Assembly (NCBI GenBank): GCA_947632045.1
Contig: CANRNQ010000013.1
Span: 1 to 55,771 of the forward strand
Source of the DNA: an uncultured Clostridia bacterium
GTDB lineage: Bacteria > Bacillota > Clostridia > Oscillospirales > Acutalibacteraceae
Direction: 5' to 3'
Length of the DNA stretch: 55,771 bases
Part shown: one piece after another, positions 16,205-22,912 of the stretch
How positions within the stretch are numbered: position 1 is the stretch's first letter
Layout: each line of letters begins with the position of its first letter
Program-made: the position numbers and the translations under genes
Notes under the pieces: model-generated
Told to the model about the DNA's origin: nothing
What the model saw: the letters and a program-made list of their open reading frames with translations, nothing else
Database searches by the model: none

Positions 16205-18152
16205 TGAAAAGGAAAGGAACAACGCTTTCGAGGAGCAGGACAGCGAGCTGAAAGCGACGTATGATGAAAGCATGGCTGCTGAAACAAACGGCGACGAGCC
16301 GAGGGAAATATTCAGCAGCTCAGAAAAATACAGGGAAATGGCCGGCGAGAGAACAGAGGCCGACAGTGAGCCGGACTTGCGTGAGGGAAATATGCCGCAG
16401 AGCACAGCGCAGCAAAATAACGCAGGAGCGTATCAGGACTACCCGCAGCAAAATAATGCCGGAGCGTATCGGAGCTATCCGCAGCAAAGTAACGCCGGAG
16501 CATATCAGAGCTACCCGCAGCAAAATAATGCCGGAGCGTATCGGAGCTATCCGCAGCAAAGTAACGCCGGAGCGTATCAGGGTTATCAACAGCAGAATAA
16601 TGCCGGAGTATATCAGGGCTATCCGCAGCAGAATAACGCCGGAGCATATCAGAGCTATCCACAGCAGAATAATGCCGGAGTATATCAGGGCTATCCGCAG
16701 CCAAATAACGCCGGAGCGTATCAGGGTTATCCACAGCAGAATAATGCCGGAGCGTATCAGGGTTATCCGCAGCAGAATAACGCCGGAGCGTATCAGGGCT
16801 ACCCACAGCAAAATAACGCAACGCCTTATCAAACGCCGCGCTTCGACGCTAACAGCAATCCATATTCATATTATCCATATGCCGCCCCGACGACAGCTTC
16901 ATACGCTGCACCGAAGAAAAAAGGCAAAAAAACACCAACGGGCTTGATTGTGTTTTTTGCAACAGCGGCAATTGCGCTTGTAGTGTGCATTGCGCTGTTT
17001 GCGACGGTCGCGGTGACGTATAGCCCTAATATTGTGAATGGAGGCTCCTCCATAGACGATTACGGAAATTATGAATCTCCGACGTCCGGCGGCTTTTCAG
17101 TGATACCGTCCGAAACAGAGCCGGAAACGGCGATCCCCGATAACGAGGTGACCGACACAACAAATGAAAACGGATCGCCGATAGAGCTTGAAGATCAGCC
17201 GGAGGATATATACACAAACGAGGGCTACGCGGCAAAATATGCCTACGATAACGCCAAGGACGCAGTCGTGGGCGTAATAGGCTATAAGGAAAAAGAGAAA
17301 AAGACAATGGGTTCGCAGGGCACGGGAATGGTGATAAGCGAGGACGGCTATATCATCACAAACAGTCATGTTATAGGCGATTCAAGACAGAAATACAAGG
17401 TGACAGTAATGATTGGCGGCGAGGAGTACGACGCTCAGGTTACGGGCTTTGACTCGCGAACGGATATAGCTGTTCTGAAGATAGAAAAAACAGGTCTTAC
17501 GCCGGCTCGGTTTACGGATTCGTCGCAGGTCAGCGTAGGTCAGGAGGTAGTCGCTCTCGGAAATCCCGGAGGAATGAAATTTTCAAATTCGCTTACTCAG
17601 GGTATAGTGTCGGCGCTCGACCGCGACGTTTCGCACGGAAGCGTAAGCTATATACAGACCGACGCCGCGATAAACCCCGGCAATTCCGGAGGGCCTTTGC
17701 TGAATATGAGCGGTCAGGTTGTGGGAATGACAACGATAAAGCTTGTAAATACCAGCTATGAGGGTATGGGCTTTGCTATACCGTCTAAGCTCATAGTCAG
17801 CGTCGCAGACAGCATAATAAAGAAGGGCTATGTTCCCGGCAGAGTAAAAATAGGAATCACAGGCGCTGAAATAAACCAATACTATGCCCAAAGTTATGGT
17901 TTGCCGATGGGTATTTATGTTAACTCGGTAGACTCGCAGGGACCGTCAGCCGACAGCGGAATATCCGAGGGTGATATTATAACAAAAATCGACGATGTTG
18001 ATATAACAAGCTTTACAGTCCTTTACTCCGAGCTTGACAAGCACTCAGCCGGCGACAAGGTGACGTTGACATACAGCAGGGCTGTCGACGATGAGGGAAG
18101 TGAATTTAGAGAGTATACGGCGGAGATAGAGCTTGCCGATGCCGAAGAGTAA
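16197..18152 (+). CDS. HtrA/DegP-like membrane serine protease with Q/N/Y-rich repeat tail
   Basis: 651 residues. An acidic N-terminus is followed by about twelve copies of a 12-residue repeat, YPQQNNAGAYQG-like (residues about 70-213), one membrane helix (about 248-275), a Ser/Glu/Pro linker, a trypsin-fold protease and a PDZ domain (about 550-640). The catalytic residues are His391 (TNSHV), Asp423 (RTDIAVL) and Ser497 (NPGNSGGPL). The protease faces outside, so the low-complexity repeat region is cytoplasmic. HtrA enzymes degrade misfolded envelope proteins. The operon link to a two-component system fits stress control. The repeat tail is unusual for the family. Confidence 0.92.
   Translation: MNDEKERNNAFEEQDSELKATYDESMAAETNGDEPREIFSSSEKYREMAGERTEADSEPDLREGNMPQSTAQQNNAGAYQDYPQQNNAGAYRSYPQQSNAGAYQSYPQQNNAGAYRSYPQQSNAGAYQGYQQQNNAGVYQGYPQQNNAGAYQSYPQQNNAGVYQGYPQPNNAGAYQGYPQQNNAGAYQGYPQQNNAGAYQGYPQQNNATPYQTPRFDANSNPYSYYPYAAPTTASYAAPKKKGKKTPTGLIVFFATAAIALVVCIALFATVAVTYSPNIVNGGSSIDDYGNYESPTSGGFSVIPSETEPETAIPDNEVTDTTNENGSPIELEDQPEDIYTNEGYAAKYAYDNAKDAVVGVIGYKEKEKKTMGSQGTGMVISEDGYIITNSHVIGDSRQKYKVTVMIGGEEYDAQVTGFDSRTDIAVLKIEKTGLTPARFTDSSQVSVGQEVVALGNPGGMKFSNSLTQGIVSALDRDVSHGSVSYIQTDAAINPGNSGGPLLNMSGQVVGMTTIKLVNTSYEGMGFAIPSKLIVSVADSIIKKGYVPGRVKIGITGAEINQYYAQSYGLPMGIYVNSVDSQGPSADSGISEGDIITKIDDVDITSFTVLYSELDKHSAGDKVTLTYSRAVDDEGSEFREYTAEIELADAEE
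16408..16838 (+). repeat. 36-bp coding tandem repeat inside the HtrA gene
   Basis: About eleven full units and one degenerate unit of a 36-bp sequence encode YPQ[QP][NS]NAG[AV]Y[QR][GSD]. Units differ mainly at synonymous sites and at the R/Q and S/G/D positions. Because the unit is a multiple of three and lacks stops, other frames on both strands are also open here. Those frames are by-products, not genes. Confidence 0.9.
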
Positions 18153-18314
18153 GCGTTAAAATATTCGCTCAGCAGTTAAGCTTAGGCTGCTTGTAGGCTT
18201 GAGCCTTATCGGCAAACGGAATATATATAAAATTTATATCTCAAACGCATTGAATTTGTGAGATGTATATGATATGATAATTATATATTAAAATAAAAAT
18301 CGGAGGGAACAAAG

Positions 18315-18578
18315 ATGGTATCAAAAAAAACGACGGTAATCAATGCTCAGGGCTTTCATATGCGCCCCGCAGGAGTTTTTGCCAACACTATGGGTAAGTT
18401 TTCAAGCGATGTTTTCATCGTTGCCAATGGCAACAGGGTCAACGGCAAAAGCCTTATGAACATTATCGCGGCCTGCATCAAATGCGGTACCGAGGTCGAG
18501 GTTGAGTGTTCCGGCGCTGACGAAAACGAGGCTCTGGCAAAGGCGATAGAGCTTATTGATTCCGGACTCGGAGATTGA
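18315..18578 (+). CDS. ptsH: HPr phosphocarrier protein
   Basis: 87 residues, typical HPr length. His15 (GFHMRPAG) is the phosphorylation site used by Enzyme I in the sugar phosphotransferase system. Ser46 (NGKSLMN) is the regulatory site for HPr kinase and catabolite control in Firmicutes. Both are present, so it may act in both transport and regulation. It is a solitary gene with a strong GGAGGG site and its own terminator. No other PTS gene is in the window. A Crh-like role is less likely because His15 is intact. Confidence 0.92.
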   Translation: MVSKKTTVINAQGFHMRPAGVFANTMGKFSSDVFIVANGNRVNGKSLMNIIAACIKCGTEVEVECSGADENEALAKAIELIDSGLGD

Positions 18579-18591
18579 TCATACGAAAATA

Positions 18592-18626
18592 AAAACGCCC
18601 GACGACAGCATTGTCGTTGGGCGTTT
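18592..18626 (+). terminator. Intrinsic terminator of ptsH
   Basis: A long hairpin with arms AAAACGCCCGACGACA and TGTCGTTGGGCGTTTT around a short loop, starting 13 nt after the stop. The flanking A and T runs let it work in both directions. Confidence 0.85.
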
Positions 18627-18676
18627 TGCTCTGTGTATATGAAAAAACACAGCGTTAATGAGTTTTAACAAATTGA

Positions 18677-18699
18677 GGCTCCCGCACACGACGGGAGCC
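18677..18699 (-). terminator. Intrinsic terminator of rplM-rpsI
   Basis: On the minus strand GGCTCCCG-TCGTGTG-CGGGAGCC forms an 8-bp stem about 30 nt after the rpsI stop, followed by a moderately T-rich tract. Confidence 0.6.
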
Positions 18700-18730
18700 C
18701 CTAAAGCTTTTGAATTTAAAATAAATATAA

Positions 18731-19132
18731 TTATCTCTTTGAGAACTGCGGAGCTCTACGGGCGGCTTTGAGGCCGTACTTCTTACGCTCTTTCATTCTC
18801 GGGTCACGGGTGAGGAAGCCTGCCTTTTTGAGCGCGGGGCGAAGCGCCTCGCTGTCATACTGGAGCAGAGCTCTCGAAATGCCGTGGCGGATAGCTCCCG
18901 CCTGGCCTGTTACACCGCCGCCCGCAACTCTACAAACAATGTCGAATTGCTCTGTTGTCTTTGTTAAGGCAAGAGGCTGACGAACGATAAGCTTCAGTGT
19001 TTCAAGTCCGAAATAATCGTCGATATCTCTGTCGTTTATTGTGATTTTGCCAGTGCCTTTGTAAAGTCTTACTCTGGCTACCGAGCTCTTTCTTCTTCCT
19101 GTTCCGTAAAAGAACGGTGCTGATTCGTACAT
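18731..19132 (-). CDS. rpsI: 30S ribosomal protein uS9 (S9)
   Basis: 133 residues, full length. The start [20 protein letters not shown], the [16 protein letters not shown] centre and the basic end [27 protein letters not shown] are diagnostic. The C-terminal tail with the KR end reaches the P site of the ribosome. It is the second gene of the universal rplM-rpsI operon, 17 bp downstream of rplM. Confidence 0.98.
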   Translation of the reverse strand: MYESAPFFYGTGRRKSSVARVRLYKGTGKITINDRDIDDYFGLETLKLIVRQPLALTKTTEQFDIVCRVAGGGVTGQAGAIRHGISRALLQYDSEALRPALKKAGFLTRDPRMKERKKYGLKAARRAPQFSKR

Positions 19133-19149
19133 TTATATTGCCTCCTTCC

Positions 19150-19578
19150 TTATTTAGTCCACTCTTCGGGCTTTTGTGCCTCGTGCTTGTGCTGGTCGCC
19201 AGCATAAAGCTTGAGCCTGAGCATAGCCGCTCTGCCGATAGTGTTTGACGGGATCATTCCCTTAACTGCAAGCTGCATCGCCTTAGTCGGATTTTTATCC
19301 ATTAATGTGTCATATCTTGTCGCCTTCAGATGGCCGATATAACCGGTGTGACGATAATAATATTTCTGGCTGAGCTTCTTACCGGTCAATACTGCGTCAG
19401 CGCAGTTGATGATGATAACGTGATCTCCGCAATCAACGTGCGGGGTGAATGTTGGCTTATGCTTGCCTCTTAAAAGTGTTGCCGCCTGAGCCGCGACACG
19501 TCCGAGCGGCTTGCCCGCAGCGTCTATAATATACCACTTGCGCTCAACATTCTGCTTTTTTTCCATAAATGTAGACAT
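19150..19578 (-). CDS. rplM: 50S ribosomal protein uL13 (L13)
   Basis: 142 residues, full length. WYIIDAAGKPLGRVAAQAATLLRGKHKPTF, GDHVIIINCADAVLTGKK and the MLPSN-like GMIPSNTIGRAAMLRLKLY motifs identify L13, an early-assembly protein of the large subunit. The ATG at 19578 follows AGGAGGAAAAAAGC. It is transcribed from a strong promoter about 75 bp upstream. In Bacillus this operon carries an L13-binding leader; the short leader here includes a CGGC-ATAA-GCCG hairpin that could serve such control. Confidence 0.98.
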   Translation of the reverse strand: MSTFMEKKQNVERKWYIIDAAGKPLGRVAAQAATLLRGKHKPTFTPHVDCGDHVIIINCADAVLTGKKLSQKYYYRHTGYIGHLKATRYDTLMDKNPTKAMQLAVKGMIPSNTIGRAAMLRLKLYAGDQHKHEAQKPEEWTK

Positions 19579-19653
19579 GCTTTTTTCCTCCTGACCTGAT
19601 TGTTTTTCGGCTTATGCCGATTTTGCGTAAACATTCTTAAAGTCGCAAGATAG

Positions 19654-19682
19654 ATAATATCACAACAAAATGCGCAAGTCAA
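19654..19682 (-). promoter_or_regulatory. Strong sigma-A promoter of rplM-rpsI
   Basis: On the minus strand, TTGACT (19677-19682), a 17-bp spacer and TATTAT (19654-19659). The leader to the rplM ATG is about 70 nt. Confidence 0.8.
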
Positions 19683-19820
19683 CACTTTTTTAAAAAAATT
19701 TAATCTTCGGCGAGGTTATCTCTCATATTCGCTTGGTTTCTCTTTTTTTCTCTCGTATACTCCTGTGCTATTTTTATTTTTTTACGCTCGAAGCTTTTGC
19801 GCCCGCATATAATCGCGGGG

Positions 19821-20045
19821 GCTGCCGCAGCTGAGCTTTTGAGCTGATTTTAAGAGTCAGGGATTCGGGCGGCGACCCGCGCGGCGCAGCCGCGCGGAAA
19901 ACGCGGCGGGCAGCTTAAGCCTTCTATAGGGAACAGCGTAACAGCGCCGCGTTTTGGAAAAATTTTCGCGGAGCGAAAATTTTTAGGTCGCCGCCCGAAT
20001 ACAGCCCTAACGCCATCTCGCGGTAATAACGGGCTATGCGGCAGC
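19821..20045 (+). repeat. Structured intergenic element, copy C
   Basis: Terminal repeats GCTGCCGCA (19821-19829) / TGCGGCAGC (20037-20045) lie 33 and 36 nt outside a perfect 15-bp closing stem ATTCGGGCGGCGACC (19863-19877) / GGTCGCCGCCCGAAT (19986-20000). The internal hairpins are GCGCGGC-GCA-GCCGCGC, a long AAAACGCGGCG...CGCCGCGTTTT hairpin, and AAATTTTCGC...GCGAAAATTT. It lies in the divergent region between rplM and spoIIE, so it is not tied to gene ends. Confidence 0.9.
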
Positions 20046-20144
20046 GTAATTTTATAACCCGCCTCAAACGCAGTCCCGCACAAATTCTCCATTGCCGCCA
20101 TTAAAAATATCATAATAAATTTAAATTTTCATATATGCTATGCT

Positions 20145-20177
20145 TTGACAAAATATTCGCGATTAACAGGATATAAT
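20145..20177 (+). promoter_or_regulatory. Putative Spo0A-dependent promoter of spoIIE (21-bp spacer)
   Basis: TTGACA (20145-20150) and TATAAT (20172-20177) are perfect sigma-A hexamers but are separated by 21 bp instead of 17. The Bacillus subtilis spoIIE and spoIIG promoters have the same unusual long spacing and are rescued by Spo0A~P. A 0A-box-like TGACAAA (20146-20152, one mismatch to TGNCGAA) overlaps the -35 box. Spacing and hexamers are seen directly. Spo0A control is inferred. Confidence 0.6.
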
Positions 20178-20207
20178 CAGGGGGAATTTGAAGCGGGAGG
20201 AAGAAAA

Positions 20208-22550
20208 ATGAAAATTCAAAGTACGGCTTCGGCAGGCGACTTCATAAGAGCGAAAACAAAATCAAAAGCAGTGCGCTCGGTGGCTGTTCAAATAGCGTAT
20301 TTTTTAGCGGGTATAGCGGTATCCGGCGGCGCGGTATTCGGCAGCTACGCCCCGTTTGGCAGCGCCCTTGTGGCGGCGGCGCCGTCGGGCTGTCTTATCT
20401 CGGTAACGGGCGGCACGATATTCGGCTACATAGCGTTTACCTCAGGCGGCAGCTTTCGATACGTCGCAACGGTGCTCGCAATAGGGGCAATACGCTGGAC
20501 CTTCGGCGACCTTAGGAAGATAAACTCGACACGTTTTTTCGCGCCTGTCGTCGCATTTCTCCCGATGCTTGCGACAGGTCTTGTCCTCGCTGCGGTGGGC
20601 GACTTTCAACTGACGCTCGTCTTTATGAGCGTGATCGAAGCCGCTCTTGCGGCGGTAGGGGCTTACTTTTTCAGCAGGACCGCAACGCTTGCGAGAAGCA
20701 CGCGCGGGCTTTCAACCCTCAATCAGCAGGAGATTGCCTGCATAGTTATGACGGGCTGCATACTTCTCCTGTCACTGTCGTCCATTGCCATAGCGGGGAT
20801 CTCCTTTGGCAGAATAATCGCCGTCTGTGCGGTTCTGCTCTGCGCAAAGTACGGCGCAGTCGCCGGCGGCTGTATATCAGGCGTATCGACGGGGGTCGTA
20901 TTCAGCCTGTCCGACAGCTCCCTGAGCTTTCTCGGTGGAGCTTACGCCTTCGGCGGGCTGCTTGCGGGGCTTTTCGCGCCGACCGGCAAGCTCGGCTGCC
21001 TTACGGCGTTTTTCGTATGCGACACAGTTATGGCGTTTCAATCTGGTAATATGACTATGGTTCTAACCTCGGTATATGAAACGGCGATTGCTGGAGTCAT
21101 ATTTATGCTGCTTCCCAAGGATCTCGGGAATAGGTTGTCCGCAGTATTCGCGCCGCCGATAGACAAGAGCCACAGCGAGGGACTGCGCCGGAGCGTCATA
21201 ATGCGGCTCGACTTTGCGGCAAAGGCCTTGTGCGACGTATCCTCGGCGGTCGACAGCGTAGCCGAAAAGATGAAAAAGCTCTTTGCCGCGGACCCGTCGC
21301 AGGTTTACTCAAACTCGTCCGAGGAGGTTTGCAGCAACTGCGGACTTAGGGTTTTCTGCTGGGAAAAGCAAAAGCAGAGCACGCTGAGCGATTTTCACAA
21401 CCTGACTCCGGCGCTGAAAAAGAACGGAAGAATAAGCGAAAAGGATTTTTCCGTGCGTTTTGCGAAAAAGTGCTGCAAGCCGCGCGAGATGGCTGAGAGC
21501 ATAAACAGGAATTACGAGGCGTACCTTGCCTATCTGTCTGCGGAGCGCAGGGTCGGCGAGGTCAGAGCGGTGGTCGCGGGGCAATTTTCCGGTCTGTCCG
21601 AGATACTCGGGGAGATGGCGGAGGAATTTAAGAATTTTGAGCGTTTCGACGCCGCCTGCGGCGAGCGTGTGAGCAGCGCTCTAAAGGAGTGCGGTATAGC
21701 CCCTATCGACGTGAGCTGTCGTATAGACCGTTTTGGCAGAATGTCGGTAGAGATAGAAACAGTTGATTTTCACGGAAACGACATAAAGAACGCCCTCCTT
21801 TTAAAGCAGGTATCAAAGGCTTGCGGGAGGAGGTTTGACACGCCGTGCATAAGCGTAGCGCCGAATAGGTGCAAGATACAGATGAGCGAGCGCGCAAGCT
21901 ATGACGTTGAGATAGGGAGCTGTCAGCACATCAGCAACAGCGGCACTCTTTGCGGGGACAGCTTCAACTATTTCAGCGACGGTATGGGCAGGTTAGTCGC
22001 GGTGATAAGCGACGGCATGGGCACCGGCGGACGCGCGGCGGTAGATGGCAGTATGGCTGAGAGCATAATGAGCAAGCTCATAAAGGCGGGGCTTGGCTAC
22101 GACTGCGCGCTGAGCGTTGTAAACTCGGCGCTAATGGTCAAGTCCGGCGACGAATCGCTCGCGACGCTCGACGTTATGGCGATAGATTTGTTCACGGGCG
22201 ACGCTGAGCTTTTAAAGGCCGGCGCTCCGCTGACGTTTGTAAAAAAGAGCGGCAGGGTTTTGAAGTACAACAACACCTCGCTCCCCGCCGGAATACTGAC
22301 CGATATTAAATTTTCACACGAGCGGCTCAATCTGAATCCCGACGACCTCGTGGTAATGGTATCTGACGGAGCGGTCGCGACAGGCGACGGATGGCTTGAA
22401 AGCATGATAGAGAGCTGGAATGGCGAAGCCTCACAGGACTTTGCAAAGGAGGTTGTGTCCGAGGCGCGCGCACGCCGCTCCGACGGATACGACGACGACA
22501 TAACGGTGATAGCTATGCGCCTTATAGAAAACGGCGCGGAGGCGCGGTGA
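20208..22550 (+). CDS. spoIIE: Stage II sporulation protein E, PP2C-type phosphatase
   Basis: About 780 residues. The N-terminal half has about ten membrane helices (to about residue 320). The central region carries a Cys-rich patch (EEVCSNCGLRVFCWEKQKQ), and the C-terminal PP2C domain (about 575-775) contains GDSFNYF, VISDGMGTGGRAA, MVSDGAVATGD and DGYDDDITVI, the metal-binding Asp/Gly motifs. SpoIIE localises to the polar septum and dephosphorylates SpoIIAA, activating sigma-F in the forespore. The start at 20208 is chosen for the GGGAGGAAG site. The TTG-type start at 20145 would lie inside the promoter. This gene is the best evidence for spore formation. Confidence 0.93.
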   Translation: MKIQSTASAGDFIRAKTKSKAVRSVAVQIAYFLAGIAVSGGAVFGSYAPFGSALVAAAPSGCLISVTGGTIFGYIAFTSGGSFRYVATVLAIGAIRWTFGDLRKINSTRFFAPVVAFLPMLATGLVLAAVGDFQLTLVFMSVIEAALAAVGAYFFSRTATLARSTRGLSTLNQQEIACIVMTGCILLLSLSSIAIAGISFGRIIAVCAVLLCAKYGAVAGGCISGVSTGVVFSLSDSSLSFLGGAYAFGGLLAGLFAPTGKLGCLTAFFVCDTVMAFQSGNMTMVLTSVYETAIAGVIFMLLPKDLGNRLSAVFAPPIDKSHSEGLRRSVIMRLDFAAKALCDVSSAVDSVAEKMKKLFAADPSQVYSNSSEEVCSNCGLRVFCWEKQKQSTLSDFHNLTPALKKNGRISEKDFSVRFAKKCCKPREMAESINRNYEAYLAYLSAERRVGEVRAVVAGQFSGLSEILGEMAEEFKNFERFDAACGERVSSALKECGIAPIDVSCRIDRFGRMSVEIETVDFHGNDIKNALLLKQVSKACGRRFDTPCISVAPNRCKIQMSERASYDVEIGSCQHISNSGTLCGDSFNYFSDGMGRLVAVISDGMGTGGRAAVDGSMAESIMSKLIKAGLGYDCALSVVNSALMVKSGDESLATLDVMAIDLFTGDAELLKAGAPLTFVKKSGRVLKYNNTSLPAGILTDIKFSHERLNLNPDDLVVMVSDGAVATGDGWLESMIESWNGEASQDFAKEVVSEARARRSDGYDDDITVIAMRLIENGAEAR

Positions 22551-22587
22551 AAGAGGCCTTCGCCGGTAAATATCCCACACAGGCAAA

Positions 22588-22626
22588 GAATTGCAGGGTC
22601 GAAAGGCTCGACCCTGCAATTCTTTT
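22588..22626 (+). terminator. Intrinsic terminator of spoIIE
   Basis: A perfect 15-bp stem GAATTGCAGGGTCGA-AAGGC-TCGACCCTGCAATTC is followed by TTTTA, about 40 nt after the stop. Confidence 0.9.
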
Positions 22627-22708
22627 ATTGGGAATTTCAAATTTGAAGATGTACGCTGAATTTTAATATGTTCTATGAAATTATATTTTTGTCACTTGCG
22701 CTTCTGTA

Positions 22709-22858
22709 TTATCCTCTATTTTGCCTTTTATAAATGCAAGCCGCAGTAGCAGATGCCGAGAGCATAAGGAGCAATACGAGCATAACAACGCTTGTGCTGT
22801 CGCCGGTAGCTACCTTGCCCGTCGCGCTGCTGTTGGAGCTTGTGCTCGGAGTTACCAT
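22709..22858 (-). CDS. 49-residue ORF ending in a cell-wall-sorting-like tail
   Basis: Starts at the ATG 22858 with a weak AAGG upstream and ends at 22709. The protein has a Ser/Thr/Asn-rich start, then KVATGDST, a hydrophobic stretch of about 18 residues (VVMLVLLLMLSASATAAC) and a basic end (YKRQNRG). This is the layout of a sortase signal with a degenerate [LN]PxTG motif. It lies 55 bp after the dockerin gene on the same strand. An in-frame TAA precedes it, so it is not a simple extension. It may be the broken tail of an anchored protein, or a small surface peptide. Confidence 0.45.
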   Translation of the reverse strand: MVTPSTSSNSSATGKVATGDSTSVVMLVLLLMLSASATAACIYKRQNRG

Positions 22859-22912
22859 GTTGCCTTGATTTTATTTTAATTTTTTCATCTACTCCAAACC
22901 TAAGGTGAAATT

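Noticed and set aside
16408-16838. CRISPR-like periodic 36-bp repeats
   Set aside because: The units are contiguous, in frame and coding, with no unique spacers and no cas genes in the window.
16261-16947. Long open frames in other phases and on the minus strand across the HtrA repeat region (up to 228 residues)
   Set aside because: They arise because the 36-bp unit lacks stops in several frames. Codon pattern, ribosome site and homology all favour the HtrA frame.
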